A stretch of DNA of 64,000 bases from Xanthomonas euroxanthea (GTDB lineage: Bacteria > Pseudomonadota > Gammaproteobacteria > Xanthomonadales > Xanthomonadaceae). The position numbers were made by a program, and so were the translations under genes. The stretch spans positions 440,217-504,216 of the forward strand of contig NZ_UIHB01000001.1 of assembly GCF_900476395.1 (NCBI RefSeq), in the 5' to 3' direction. Shown here piece by piece: positions 1 through 9,068 of the stretch (position 1 is its first letter; each line of letters starts with the position of its first letter). The notes beneath the pieces are model-generated. The model had not been told where the DNA came from. It did not search any database and saw only the letters and a program-made list of their open reading frames with translations.

Positions 1-1
1 C

Positions 2-697
2 ACCGACCTGCACATGTGGGACGCGCAGATCGCCGCGTTTGCGCCGTATTACCGCATCCTGCGCTATGACCGCCGCGGCCATGGCGATTCGGACACGCCG
101 CCCGGCCCGTACCGCGTTGCCGACCTGGGCCAGGACGTGCTGGCGTTGTGGGATGCGTTGCAGATCGCGCAGAGCGACTTCTGCGGCCTGTCGATCGGCG
201 GACTCACCGGGCAATGGCTGGGCCTGCATGCGCCGCAGCGCCTGCGCCGGCTGGTGGTGTGCGCCACCGCGCAGAAGATCGGCAGCAGCCAGAGCTGGAA
301 CGCGCGGATCGAACAGGTGCGCAGCGAAGGCCTGCCGGGGCTGGTCGATGCCACCTTGCAGCGCTGGTTCACACCGCCATTTGCCAACCGCCATGCGCAG
401 CGCCTGGACATGATCGTGGCCGCCTTCGTGTCGACCTCGCCGCAGGGCTACATCGCCTGCTGCCAGGCGGTGGCCGACGCCGACTTCCGCGGCGCGCTCG
501 ACACCCTGGAACTGCCACTGCTCGCACTGGCCGGCGACGACGATCCGGTCTGTCCGCCGGCCGATCTGCGCGAGATCGCCTATGCCGCCCCACGCGGCCA
601 CTACGCGCAGGTGCCCGGCCGGCATATCTGCAACCTCGAATCGCCGGCCGCCTTCAACGACAGCGTGCTGGGCTTTCTGCAGGCCGACCACGTGTGA
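2..697 (+). CDS. pcaD: 3-oxoadipate enol-lactonase, 5' end outside window
   Basis: Alpha/beta hydrolase that opens beta-ketoadipate enol-lactone to beta-ketoadipate in the protocatechuate branch, in the cytoplasm. The reading frame is open from base 2, so the N-terminus is missing. Visible family marks are the RYDRRGHGDSD strand-turn, the nucleophile elbow GLSIGG (Ser at about residue 64 of the fragment), an acidic turn GDDDPV near residue 180 and the catalytic-type His in GRHICNLE near residue 208. The next gene is pcaC, which acts one step earlier, and pcaR lies 2 kb downstream. This context makes PcaD far more likely than another alpha/beta hydrolase. Confidence 0.88.
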   Translation, partial: TDLHMWDAQIAAFAPYYRILRYDRRGHGDSDTPPGPYRVADLGQDVLALWDALQIAQSDFCGLSIGGLTGQWLGLHAPQRLRRLVVCATAQKIGSSQSWNARIEQVRSEGLPGLVDATLQRWFTPPFANRHAQRLDMIVAAFVSTSPQGYIACCQAVADADFRGALDTLELPLLALAGDDDPVCPPADLREIAYAAPRGHYAQVPGRHICNLESPAAFNDSVLGFLQADHV

Positions 698-900
698 CCC
701 TCGCACGGCCAGCCAGGCAGTTGCCCCACGCGCGAAGCCGGCACCTCGATCCGGCAGGTGCGACGCTCGGCATTCCCGGTCGTAGCTTGCATCTGTGCCC
801 AGCTGACCCATGCATGCCGCACCAGGTCGGCAACGTCGACGGCGACCCATGCACCTGACACGTCAGCGCCTACCCTGCGGCCGCAGGTGATGTGCAACGT

Positions 901-952
901 CCCGATTCCCGATTCCCGATTCCCCATTCCCCATTCCCCATTCCCCATTCCC
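901..952. repeat. Short tandem repeat upstream of pcaC
   Basis: Three units close to CCCGATT are followed by four units close to CCCCATT (7-bp period), ending 16 bp before the pcaC start codon and just before its ribosome binding site. GATTCCC/CATTCCC arrays of this type occur between genes in Xanthomonas. Here the array lies in the pcaD-pcaC gap, where it would sit in the mRNA leader if the two genes are co-transcribed. Confidence 0.8.
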
Positions 953-968
953 ACGCAGGAGAACTCCG

Positions 969-1373
969 ATGCACGAAGACGAGCGTTACCAGGCAGGTCT
1001 GCGCGAGCGCCGACGCGTCCTGGGCGATGCGCATGTCGAGCGCTCGCTGGCCGCACGCACCGCGTTCACCGACGAGTTCCAGGCGCTGATCACCCGCTAT
1101 GCCTGGGGCACCATCTGGACCCGCGATGGCCTGCCCGCACACACCCGTTCGCTGCTGACCCTGGCGATGATGGTCGCGCTGGGCCACGACGAGGAATTCA
1201 AGCTGCACGTGCGCGCCGCGCGCAACAACGGCGTCACCCCCGAGCAGATCAAGGAAGTGTTGCTGCAGGCCGCGGTCTATTGCGGCGTGCCGGCCGCCAA
1301 CCATGCCTTTGCGCTGGCCAAGCCCATCCTCGAGGAGCAGGCGGGCGACGCAGGGCCGGCAAGCGAAGGCTGA
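969..1373 (+). CDS. pcaC: 4-carboxymuconolactone decarboxylase
   Basis: Small AhpD-like fold enzyme (134 residues, the usual length) that decarboxylates gamma-carboxymuconolactone to beta-ketoadipate enol-lactone, the substrate of PcaD. The conserved RYAWGTIWTRDGL and LTLAMMVALGHDEEFKLHVRAA segments and the EQIKEVLLQAAVYCGVPAA segment are typical of PcaC. The start at 969 is preceded by a good ribosome binding site (GCAGGAGA, 5-7 bp upstream). It sits 271 bp after pcaD, with the tandem repeat in between, so the two may be one transcript but are not tightly coupled. Confidence 0.95.
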   Translation: MHEDERYQAGLRERRRVLGDAHVERSLAARTAFTDEFQALITRYAWGTIWTRDGLPAHTRSLLTLAMMVALGHDEEFKLHVRAARNNGVTPEQIKEVLLQAAVYCGVPAANHAFALAKPILEEQAGDAGPASEG

Positions 1374-1638
1374 CAACCACGGCGACGCGCGAGTGCAGCA
1401 GGCACGCGTCGCTGGCGCGCCAGGCGGCGATGCACCGCGATCGGTTCGGATGGCGTGCCGCTGCTAGGCCAGCAGCGCAGGTGCGGCAAGAATGCAGACG
1501 CAATGCATCTGGTTGCGTGCTGGCGGCGCCGTGAGCACAACGGCCGGTGATGACATCGCCCATCGACGACGGGATGATGGACATGCGGCGACCGACAACC
1601 GCTTCCGGTCGCACAGGACATTCCCCACGAGGTTGCCG

Positions 1639-2565
1639 ATGCTGCTGCGTACCGTTTGCCTGCTCTTGCTGCTGCTCGCCGCCTCCGGGCTGCAGGCACG
1701 ACCGCATCCCGGGCCCGGGACCCGCCTGGCGCAGGTGCGCGCCGACGATGGCCAGACGCTGGCGGTGTGGTCGCGCGTCCCGGCGCAGCCGCGCGGCACG
1801 ATCCTGCTGGTGCATGGGCGCACCTGGAGTGCGTTGCCCAATTTCGACCTGCAGGTTCCCGACGAACCGCGCGATGCGCGCTCGGTGCTGGCGGCATTGG
1901 CGCAGGCCGGCTATGCCGCCTACGCGGTGGACCTGCGCGGCTATGGCGGCAGTGCGCGCGATCCCAGCGGCTGGAACACGCCCGCGCGCGCGGTGGCCGA
2001 TGTCAGTGCGGTGCTGGCCTGGGTGGCCCGTCAGCACCCGCAGCTGCCGGCGCCGGCGTTGCTCGGTTATTCCAATGGCGCGCGGGTGGCGCTGCTGATC
2101 GGCCAGCAACACCCGCAGGCAGTGTCGGCGTTGGTGCTGTACGGCTTCCCGGACGATGTCGACGCAGCCCCCGACGCCACCCCGGCGCCTGCGCAGCCAG
2201 TGCGTGCGCGCACCACGGCCGCGGCGGCCGGCGAGGATTTCATCACCGCCAACGCCGCCCCGCCCGGCGTGCGTGCGGCCTATGTAGCGCAGGCGGTGTC
2301 GGCCGACCCGGTGCGCACCGACTGGCGCGCCATGGAGCAGTTCGCCTTCCAGCCGGAGCAGGTGACCACGCTGCCGGTCCTGCTGCTGCGTGGCGTCGAC
2401 GATCCCATCGCGACCCAGGCGGACAACGCGCATCTATACGCACGTCTGCGCAGCCAAGACCGCAGCTGGGTCACGCTGCCGCACGCCGATCACGTGGCAC
2501 ATGTCGAGGACACCCATGCCGCCTGGGTGGATGCGGTGGTGAGCTTCCTGCGCCGGCCGCGCTGA
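1639..2565 (+). CDS. Exported alpha/beta hydrolase
   Basis: Predicted secreted or periplasmic hydrolase of 308 residues; the substrate is not recognisable. The start at 1639 was chosen because it gives a clean signal peptide (MLLRTVC, a Leu-rich core, then SGLQA before ARPHPG) and follows an ACGAGG ribosome binding site. An upstream in-frame ATG at 1492 would bury the signal. Motifs are LLVHGRTWS, DLRGYGGSARD, the nucleophile elbow GYSNGA (Ser145), RGVDDPIA (acid) and PHADHVAHVEDTH (His). It lies between pcaC and pcaR and is transcribed towards pcaR. An aromatic-ester substrate would fit the neighbours, but this is inference. Confidence 0.8.
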   Translation: MLLRTVCLLLLLLAASGLQARPHPGPGTRLAQVRADDGQTLAVWSRVPAQPRGTILLVHGRTWSALPNFDLQVPDEPRDARSVLAALAQAGYAAYAVDLRGYGGSARDPSGWNTPARAVADVSAVLAWVARQHPQLPAPALLGYSNGARVALLIGQQHPQAVSALVLYGFPDDVDAAPDATPAPAQPVRARTTAAAAGEDFITANAAPPGVRAAYVAQAVSADPVRTDWRAMEQFAFQPEQVTTLPVLLLRGVDDPIATQADNAHLYARLRSQDRSWVTLPHADHVAHVEDTHAAWVDAVVSFLRRPR

Positions 2566-2581
2566 GCGCGCCGGCAGCCCG

Positions 2582-3439
2582 CTAGCTCAACAGCGCGCCC
2601 AGCCGCTGCGCCGCCTGCTTCAACGGCTCCAGCAGCGTCTGCATCGTCTGCAGGCTCACGCGCCCGGCCTGGGCGCCGATGTTGAGCGCGGCGATCACCT
2701 CGCCACGCAGGTTGCGCACCGGTACCGCGATCGAGCGCAGGCCGATTTCCAGTTCCTGGTCGGTCAGGCACATGCCTTCGCGGCGCGTACGTGCCAGCAC
2801 CTCCAGCAATGCCGATGCCTGGGTCACGGTGCGGTCGGTGCGCGGGCGCAGCGTGGTGCGCTCCAGGTACGCCTGCAAGGTGTCGCCGGGCAGGGCGGCC
2901 AACAGGACGCGGCCCATCGAGGTGCAATAGGCCGGCAGGCGCGTGCCCGGGCGCAGCCCAATCGACATGATGCGCACCGTTTCTGCGCGCGCCACGTACA
3001 GCAGGTCGTCGCCGTCCAGCACGCCCAGCGAGCAGGATTCGTGCAACTGGTCGCGCAGCCCGTCCAGCACCGGCTGCGCCGCCGCCGTCATCGACGAAGA
3101 CGCCGCATAGGCGCCGCCGATCCCCAGCACACGCGGCAGCAGCACGTAGCCGCGGCCCTGCTCGCCGACATAGCCCAGCCTGGCCAGGGTATGCAGTACC
3201 CGCCGCACCGCCGCACGCGAGATGCCGGTCTCCAGGCTGATCTGCGACATCGTCACCTCGCGCGCGTGCTGGGCGAACACGCTCAGCACCACCAGCCCGC
3301 GGCCCAGCGAGGTCATGAAGTCCGGGTCGCCCTGGGCCGCGGCGATCTGCTGCATCAACTCGTGTGGCAGGCCGCGTTCGCTACCGCCGGTGGCCACGGC
3401 GGTGGGGCGTTTGCGTCGGCTGGAGGCGGGCTCGGGCAT
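2582..3439 (-). CDS. pcaR: IclR-family regulator of the beta-ketoadipate pathway, PcaR/PcaU/PobR type
   Basis: DNA-binding regulator of 285 residues. The N-terminal winged helix-turn-helix (DPDFMTSLGRGLVVLSVFAQ, then TMSQISLETGISRAAVRRVLHTLARLGYV) is followed by the IclR ligand domain (RPGTRLPAYCTSMGRVLLAAL, DQELEIGLRSIAVPVRN). The DF-MTSL-RGL opening is characteristic of the PcaR/PcaU/PobR group, which senses pathway intermediates such as beta-ketoadipate or protocatechuate. The start at 3439 (MPEPASSRRKRP) is preferred over a far upstream one because it matches family length. It converges on the hydrolase gene (16 bp apart) and probably controls the pca genes at the left edge. The ligand is not visible from sequence. 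Confidence 0.87.
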   Translation of the reverse strand: MPEPASSRRKRPTAVATGGSERGLPHELMQQIAAAQGDPDFMTSLGRGLVVLSVFAQHAREVTMSQISLETGISRAAVRRVLHTLARLGYVGEQGRGYVLLPRVLGIGGAYAASSSMTAAAQPVLDGLRDQLHESCSLGVLDGDDLLYVARAETVRIMSIGLRPGTRLPAYCTSMGRVLLAALPGDTLQAYLERTTLRPRTDRTVTQASALLEVLARTRREGMCLTDQELEIGLRSIAVPVRNLRGEVIAALNIGAQAGRVSLQTMQTLLEPLKQAAQRLGALLS

Positions 3440-3586
3440 CGGATCGCGGGTTGGAGGGGTCCATGCATGGTAAGCGCTCACGCCGATGCATGCGCCCGGT
3501 CGCAGCTTGTGCCCGGACATGTAAGCGCTTCACCCTGGTTGCCGCATAATCGTTGCTGGTTTGTTTCGGATCGGTCCCCTTAGTCC

Positions 3587-4447
3587 ATGAAAACCCCCAA
3601 GGGCCTGCAACCGCTGATCGACGACGGCATCATCGACGAAGTGTTGCGACCACTGAAGAGCGGCAAGGAAGCATCCGTCTACGTGGTCAGCACAGGCGCC
3701 GACATCCTGTGCGCCAAGGTCTACAAGGACATGGCGCAACGCAGCTTCCAGGCGCGCGTGCAGTACCAGGAAGGCCGCAAGGTGCGTGGCAGCCGCCAGG
3801 CGCGCGCGATGGGCAAGGCCACCAAGTTCGGCCGGCGCGAAGCCGAGACCGCGTGGAAGAACACCGAAGCCGAGGTGCTCTATCAGCTGATGGATGCCAG
3901 CGTGCACGTGCCCAGGCCGCGCGGCTATTTCCATGGCGTGCTGCTGATGGACCTGGTCACCGACGAGGCCGGCCACAGCGCACCGCGGCTGGGCGAGGTG
4001 GACCTGGAACCGGAACAGGCGCGCAGCTTCCATGCCAGCCTGATCGGCGACGTGGTCAAGATGCTGTCGCTGGGCCTGGTGCACGGCGATCTGTCCGAAT
4101 ACAACGTGCTGGTCTCGCCCGAGGGCCCGGTGTTGATCGACTTCCCGCAGGTGGTCAGCGCTGCCGGCAACAACGCCGCCCGCGACATGCTGCTGCGCGA
4201 TGTGCACAACCTGCGCGATTGCCTGGGACGGTTTGCACCGGAACTGCTGGAAACCCATTACGGCGAAGAGATGTGGGCGCTGTTCGAAAAGGGTGAGTTG
4301 CGCCCGGACAGCGTGCTGACCGGACGCTTCAAGTTCGACACCCGCCGGGCCGACGTGCGTGCCATCCGCGCCTCGATCGAAGACGCGCGCCAGGAAAACC
4401 TCATCCGTCAGCAGGGCCGCGAGGCCGCTGCCGAGGACGACGACTAG
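3587..4447 (+). CDS. RIO1-type atypical serine protein kinase
   Basis: Cytoplasmic kinase-fold protein of 286 residues. The RIO ATP loop is seen as KSGKEASVYVV (residues 24-34), the lysine as AKVYKDMAQRSF (Lys44), the catalytic loop as HGDLSEYNVLV (Asp168, Asn173) and the metal-binding aspartate as IDFPQVV (Asp185). These are diagnostic of the RIO1 group, best known in archaea and eukaryotes for small-subunit ribosome maturation and also found in some proteobacteria. No partner is encoded beside it. The C-terminal tail is charged (ends EAAAEDDD). The bacterial role is unknown. Confidence 0.9.
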   Translation: MKTPKGLQPLIDDGIIDEVLRPLKSGKEASVYVVSTGADILCAKVYKDMAQRSFQARVQYQEGRKVRGSRQARAMGKATKFGRREAETAWKNTEAEVLYQLMDASVHVPRPRGYFHGVLLMDLVTDEAGHSAPRLGEVDLEPEQARSFHASLIGDVVKMLSLGLVHGDLSEYNVLVSPEGPVLIDFPQVVSAAGNNAARDMLLRDVHNLRDCLGRFAPELLETHYGEEMWALFEKGELRPDSVLTGRFKFDTRRADVRAIRASIEDARQENLIRQQGREAAAEDDD

Positions 4448-4758
4448 ACTGCCGCTGCCCTGGCGCGCGCGTCGGCGCGACAGCGACAGCGCTGCCGGCA
4501 TGCAGCGCGCAGGAGATCGCACAGGTGCGCGCCGGTGCAGGCGCGTAGATGCGTTGCAGTGCAGCAAAAAACCGGCGACGCCCGATCGCGGCGACCATTT
4601 GCTGGACACCGCCACTGCGGCTGCATGCGTCGGCAGCACCGGATTTTGCGGCGCTGCGGCGCATAGTCGGCAACGCCATTGAAATGATTGATGACGGTCG
4701 ATGGTGATTGATCATAAGTATCTGGCAGGCTCAGCCATCGTCTCCTGGAGAGTCCGTC
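4448..4758. other. Intergenic region upstream of the esterase gene
   Basis: No supportable gene. The last 80 bases are noticeably less GC-rich and contain two TGATTGAT copies (4685-4692 and 4703-4710). TTGATG at 4688 sits 17 bp before ATCATA at 4711, a possible sigma-70 promoter with a weak -10 for the esterase gene. Confidence 0.4.
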
Positions 4759-5727
4759 ATGTCGTTTGATCCCGATGTCGCGCGCCTGTTTGCCCAGCTT
4801 CAACACGCCGCTCAACCACCGATGGAAACCCTGCCAATCGAGGGTGCCCGCGCAATGATGCGTGCACTCGGCGCGCAGATGGGTTTTCCACGCGTGGAGA
4901 TGGCCGAGGTGCGCGATCTGCAGGCCGATACCGCGGCCGGCCCGGTGCGCCTGCGCCTGTATCGCCCGCCAGGGCTAGCCGGCGGCCCTGCACCGACCTG
5001 CCTGTTCGTGCACGGCGGCGGCGGTGTGGTGGGCGACCTGGACTCCCATGACGATGTCTGCCGGCAACTGGCGGCGCGTGCCGGCTGCCAGCTGCTGGCG
5101 GTCGACTATCGCCTGGCGCCGGAACATCCCGCGCCGGCGGGCGTGGAGGACGTGCTGGCGACCCTGCACTGGCTGGTTGCCCAACCCGATGCGGTCGGTG
5201 CCGATGCACAGCGCCTGGCAGTGGCTGGCGACAGTATCGGCGGGGCCATGGCCGCGGTCGCGGCGCTGGCCGCACGCGACGCCGGGATCGCGTTGCGCTG
5301 CCAGGTGCTGGTATATCCGCTCACCGATGCGCGCGAGGACAACGGGCAGTATCCGTCGCGATCGCACAACGCCGGCCTGCCGCCACTGACCACCGAGGCG
5401 GTGCGCTTCTTCAACCGGCATCTGTTGCCCGATCCTGCCATTGCACAGGACTGGCGCGTCTCGCCGATGCTGGTGCCGGAGGTGGCCGGCGTTGCGCCCG
5501 CACTGGTCATCGTGGGCGACCGCGACATGCTCTACGACGAAGGACGCGGCTATGCCGAACGTCTACGCGCGGCCGGCGTGGAAGTCACCCTGCACAGCTT
5601 TCCCGGAATGATCCACGGTTTCATCAACATGGGTGGGGTCCTGCGCGCCGCCGACGAAACGCTGGAGATGGCGGCACTGCTACTGCGCCAGCGCTTGCTG
5701 CCTGCCGTCGAGCGCAGGGCGGCGTAA
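4759..5727 (+). CDS. HSL-family (alpha/beta hydrolase fold 3) carboxylesterase
   Basis: Cytoplasmic esterase/lipase of 322 residues related to hormone-sensitive lipase. It has the oxyanion motif HGGGGVVGD (residues 85-93), the AVDYRLAPEHPAPAGVED signature of the family, the nucleophile elbow GDSIGGAMAA (Ser159), VIVGDRDMLYDEG with the acid residue and GMIHGFINM with the His. The start at 4759 follows a CTGGAGAG ribosome binding site; an in-frame ATG 51 bp upstream has none. It appears to be a single-gene unit. The natural substrate cannot be told from sequence. Confidence 0.9.
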   Translation: MSFDPDVARLFAQLQHAAQPPMETLPIEGARAMMRALGAQMGFPRVEMAEVRDLQADTAAGPVRLRLYRPPGLAGGPAPTCLFVHGGGGVVGDLDSHDDVCRQLAARAGCQLLAVDYRLAPEHPAPAGVEDVLATLHWLVAQPDAVGADAQRLAVAGDSIGGAMAAVAALAARDAGIALRCQVLVYPLTDAREDNGQYPSRSHNAGLPPLTTEAVRFFNRHLLPDPAIAQDWRVSPMLVPEVAGVAPALVIVGDRDMLYDEGRGYAERLRAAGVEVTLHSFPGMIHGFINMGGVLRAADETLEMAALLLRQRLLPAVERRAA

Positions 5728-5858
5728 GGCATGCGTGCGGCAGGCGTGCATGCGCGCGCTGCCGCGGCACTGCAGCCACTCGCGCATGCAGGTCACCGGC
5801 GTCGGGAAGCCCCGGCCGAGCCGGTGGCCGCGCAAGCCTTGCGGCCGCCCATCACGCT

Positions 5859-6569
5859 TCAGAAATTGAAGCGGAAGGTGGTCATCAGCACGTGGTTTTC
5901 GCGGTCCACCGTGCTGGTATTGACGAACTGGTTCAGATAGCCGACATCGACATTGGCAACGTCGTTGAACTTCCAGTTGATGCCGACGAAGACGCGGTTC
6001 TGGTCCAGGCCGCGTCGCGCACCCCATTCGGTCTGATCGAGATTGACGAACAGTTCGTTGAACGCCACCCACGACAGTTGTGCAGACAACGCACTGGGCC
6101 GGACCGCTCTGATCATCTGGCGCACCCGATACCCTTCCTCGCTGAATCCTTCGCGGTGACGCTGCTCCAGGCGGGTGCGGCTGGTGATGGTGATGTCGGC
6201 AATCGGATCGAACTGATATTGAAACTGGCCCCACCAGCGGTTTTCGCGGTTGGAGGATTGCCCGGCCGGGTGGCTGATGATGGTGTCGTAACCCATCCAG
6301 ACACTGGCCTTGGGAGTGAACCGGTAAAACACCGCGGGACGCAGGATCAACTGGTCGAACTGCTCGCCCTCTTCGCGCCAGCGCGGATGCACATCCATGC
6401 TCCAGTACAGGTTCTCGACCGGCAGCTTGCCCTGGGCATACACGCTCAGCCAGTAACGCCCGTCTTCCTCGGTCTGCGCGGCCGCTTGCGAGGTGCCGCC
6501 CAGCATCAGCAGCAGGGCGGGGCAGGCGATTCGGTAGGTTGCCGACAGCAGCGCGCGCAGTGGGTTCAT
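5859..6569 (-). CDS. DUF2490 domain protein, probable outer-membrane beta-barrel
   Basis: Protein of 236 residues beginning with a signal peptide (MNPLRALLSATYRIACPALLLMLG, cleavage likely after SQAAAQ). The mature part has alternating aromatic/polar strands (RYWLSVYAQGKL, FYRFTPKASVWMGYDTI, WWGQFQYQFD, RTRLEQRHREGF) and ends in MTTFRFNF, a C-terminal Phe typical of outer-membrane barrels. This pattern and the EDGRYW/SRTRLEQR blocks match DUF2490. The start at 6569 was chosen because it places the signal peptide at the N-terminus. The function of the family is not known. Confidence 0.82.
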   Translation of the reverse strand: MNPLRALLSATYRIACPALLLMLGGTSQAAAQTEEDGRYWLSVYAQGKLPVENLYWSMDVHPRWREEGEQFDQLILRPAVFYRFTPKASVWMGYDTIISHPAGQSSNRENRWWGQFQYQFDPIADITITSRTRLEQRHREGFSEEGYRVRQMIRAVRPSALSAQLSWVAFNELFVNLDQTEWGARRGLDQNRVFVGINWKFNDVANVDVGYLNQFVNTSTVDRENHVLMTTFRFNF

Positions 6570-6788
6570 GGTCAGGATGTCGTCAGTGGTGCCGGAGCAT
6601 ACCAACTCGGTCGCGACCTCCATCAAGCTTCCCGGCATCGCCCGTGCGATACCGGCGCATTGCTTCGCATGCGGCGACATGGAGTCGCGCCATGACATCG
6701 GTTGACAAGCATCCACGCATTTTCGGCGTGTAAAGCGATGGGGTCGATCAAGCCGCCGACATCAACGTGTCAGTGCATCGGCGCGCAC

Positions 6789-8693
6789 TCACGCCACCTG
6801 GCTGCGGCGCGCCCGTTCCAGATGCACCAGCAGCAGCGAGATGGCCGCCGGCGTCATGCCGGGAATGCGTTGCGCCTGGCCGATGTTCTGCGGGCGCACG
6901 CGTTCGAGTTTCTGCTGTACTTCGATCGACAACCCACGCACGCCGGCATAATCGAATCCTTCCGGAATCGGCGTGGTTTCGTGGCGTTGCTGGCGCGCGA
7001 TGTCGTCGCGTTGGCGATCCAGGTAGCCGGCGTACTTGACGCTGATCTCCACCTGCTCGGCCACCTGCGCATCGTCCACGCCCGGCCCCAGGGTCGGCAC
7101 GCGCATCAGCGTGGCGTAGTTGAGTTCGGGGCGCTTGATCAGGTCCAGCACGTTGGTTTCGCGGCTCACTGCCACGCCCAGGGTCTGGGCCACTTCGCGG
7201 CCCAGCGCATTGCCCGGGGTCGCCCACAGCAGCGACAGGCGCGCGCTTTCGCGCTGCACCGCCTCCTGCTTGGCCGCAAACCGCGCCCAGCGCGCATCGT
7301 CGACCAGGCCCATGGCACGGCCGACGCCGGTCAGGCGCGCATCGGCATTGTCCTCGCGCAGCTGCAGCCGGTATTCGGCGCGGCTGGTGAACATGCGATA
7401 CGGCTCGGTGGTGCCATGGGTGATCAGATCGTCCACCAGCACACCCAGGTAGGCCTCGTCGCGGCGCGGCGACCACGCCGGTAATCCCTGTACATGGCGC
7501 GCGGCATTGAGGCCGGCGAGCAGGCCCTGGGCGGCGGCCTCCTCGTAGCCGGTGGTGCCGTTGATCTGGCCGGCGAAGAACAACCCGCCCACTGCCTTGG
7601 TTTCCAGCGAGGCCTTGAGCCCGCGCGGGTCGAAGAAGTCGTATTCGATCGCATAGCCGGGGCGGGTGATGTGCGCCTGCGCAAACCCGTGGATCGAGCG
7701 CACCAGCGCCAGCTGCACGTCGAACGGCAGCGAGGTGGAGATGCCGTTGGGATAGATCTCGGCCACGTCCAGGCCTTCGGGCTCGACGAAGATCTGGTGG
7801 CTGGTCTTCTCGGCAAAGCGCACCACCTTGTCTTCGATCGACGGGCAGTAACGCGGGCCGATGCCTTCGATCTGCCCCGAATACAGCGGCGAGCGATGCA
7901 GCGCGCTGCGGATGATGTCGTGGGTCTGCTCGGTGGTCTGGGTGATCCAGCAGCTGACCTGGCGCGGGTGATCGCCGAGCTGGCCCATGAACGACATCAC
8001 CGGCAGGGGATCGTCGCCGGGTTGTTCGGCCATCACGCCGTAGTCGAGCGTGCGCCCGTCGATGCGCGGCGGGGTGCCGGTCTTGAGCCGGTCGATCGCA
8101 AACGGCCGCTCGCGCAGACGCGCGGCCAGCGTGGTGGCCGGCGGGTCGCCCATGCGCCCGGCCGCGTACTGGGTTTCGCCGACATGGATCTTGCCGGCCA
8201 GGAAGGTGCCGGCGGTCAGCACCACCGCCGGCGCTTCGAAACGCAGCCCGGTCTGGGTGACCACGCCGCGCACGCTGTCGGCTTCGGCAGCGCCGTGGTG
8301 GATGATCAGATCGTCCACCGCCGCCTGGAACACGGTCAGGTTGGGCTGCGTCTCGACGATGCGGCGGATCGCATTGCGGTAGAGGTTGCGGTCGGCCTGG
8401 CAGCGGGTGGCGCGCACCGCCGGCCCCTTGGAGGCATTGAGGGTGCGCCACTGGATGCCGGCCTGATCCGCCGCGCGTGCCATCGCCCCGCCCAGCGCGT
8501 CGATCTCCTTGACCAGATGGCCCTTGCCGATCCCGCCGATGGCCGGGTTGCAGCTCATCGCGCCCACCGTCTCGATGTTGTGGGTCAGTAGCAAGGTGCG
8601 GGCACCGGCGCGCGCGGACGCCAGCGCCGCCTCGGTGCCGGCATGGCCGCCGCCGATCACGATGACGTCGTAGCGATAGAAGGAGTCGGACAT
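6789..8693 (-). CDS. mnmG: tRNA uridine-5-carboxymethylaminomethyl modification enzyme subunit MnmG (GidA)
   Basis: FAD-binding partner of MnmE that installs cmnm5 at wobble U34 of several tRNAs. The 634-residue length is normal. The dinucleotide-binding motif [16 protein letters not shown] starts near residue 10; [67 protein letters not shown] and [17 protein letters not shown] are all family signatures. The C-terminal MnmE-binding region ends ERARRSQVA. The start at 8693 (MSDSFYRYD) gives the standard N-terminus. mnmE is not in the window. A CRP/Clp-type box lies 84 bp upstream. Confidence 0.98.
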   Translation of the reverse strand: MSDSFYRYDVIVIGGGHAGTEAALASARAGARTLLLTHNIETVGAMSCNPAIGGIGKGHLVKEIDALGGAMARAADQAGIQWRTLNASKGPAVRATRCQADRNLYRNAIRRIVETQPNLTVFQAAVDDLIIHHGAAEADSVRGVVTQTGLRFEAPAVVLTAGTFLAGKIHVGETQYAAGRMGDPPATTLAARLRERPFAIDRLKTGTPPRIDGRTLDYGVMAEQPGDDPLPVMSFMGQLGDHPRQVSCWITQTTEQTHDIIRSALHRSPLYSGQIEGIGPRYCPSIEDKVVRFAEKTSHQIFVEPEGLDVAEIYPNGISTSLPFDVQLALVRSIHGFAQAHITRPGYAIEYDFFDPRGLKASLETKAVGGLFFAGQINGTTGYEEAAAQGLLAGLNAARHVQGLPAWSPRRDEAYLGVLVDDLITHGTTEPYRMFTSRAEYRLQLREDNADARLTGVGRAMGLVDDARWARFAAKQEAVQRESARLSLLWATPGNALGREVAQTLGVAVSRETNVLDLIKRPELNYATLMRVPTLGPGVDDAQVAEQVEISVKYAGYLDRQRDDIARQQRHETTPIPEGFDYAGVRGLSIEVQQKLERVRPQNIGQAQRIPGMTPAAISLLLVHLERARRSQVA

Positions 8694-8776
8694 GAGCGTG
8701 GACCAGGAGCAGAAGAAGGTTGGCGGCCGCGAAAGTATCGGCTGAAGGGCGGTTGAGGTCACGAAACCAGTAAAAG

Positions 8777-8792
8777 TGTGACTTACATCACA
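8777..8792. promoter_or_regulatory. CRP/Clp-type binding site
   Basis: Perfect palindromic half-sites TGTGA and TCACA separated by 6 bp, matching the CRP consensus that Xanthomonas Clp also recognises. It lies between the divergent mnmG start (8693) and a plus-strand terminator (8923-8963), so it could act on either side. For a plus-strand promoter in class I geometry, the start would fall near 8846, just after GATATCCC. Confidence 0.6.
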
Positions 8793-8799
8793 TTATCGA

Positions 8800-8963
8800 A
8801 TGCTGACCCTCAAGTTGGCATGTTCCGTGCGGATATCCCTACTGCACCCGTCGTGGCATTGCGACATGGGCGCAAGGCTGGAATTGGAACAGGGGCCAGC
8901 CACGCGTGCGACGGGGTCGCGTAAGGGTCGGTAGTCGGGGGACTGCCGACCCTTATTTTTTTT
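8800..8963 (+). ncRNA. Candidate small RNA ending in a strong intrinsic terminator
   Basis: The plus strand here has no credible reading frame but ends in a strong rho-independent terminator. No gene lies on the plus strand upstream, since mnmG is on the other strand, so the terminator needs a short transcript of its own. The segment contains several hairpins with G-rich loops, such as GGCTGG...CCAGCC around 8875-8900 and GCGAC-GGG-GTCGC around 8908-8921. The 5' end is not determined; starts from about 8800 to 8846 are possible. An antisense read-out from inside mnmG is the alternative. Confidence 0.4.
8923..8963 (+). terminator. Rho-independent terminator
   Basis: A 14-bp stem (AAGGGTCGGTAGTC pairing with GACTGCCGACCCTT, one G-T wobble) with a GGGG loop, followed by ATTTTTTTT. 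The T tract is only on the plus strand, so it stops plus-strand transcription. Confidence 0.85.
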
Positions 8964-9031
8964 CCGGAATCCATGCCGGCCGCAAGCCCGCCTTCCGGGT
9001 TGGGATGCCCACAGGTACGGCAGAGCGGAAG

Positions 9032-9068
9032 ACAAAAACATAAAGCCCCGGCATGCCGGGGCTTTATG
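9032..9068 (-). terminator. Rho-independent terminator, minus strand (possibly bidirectional)
   Basis: A perfect 30-bp inverted repeat (9039-9068, CATAAAGCCCCG/CGGGGCTTTATG around GCATGC). On the minus strand it continues into TTTTTG. It would end transcription of the lipoprotein gene at 9272-9751, leaving a 200-nt 3' region that contains another hairpin (9087-9128, CCGACAGGG/CCCTGTCGG). Confidence 0.8.
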
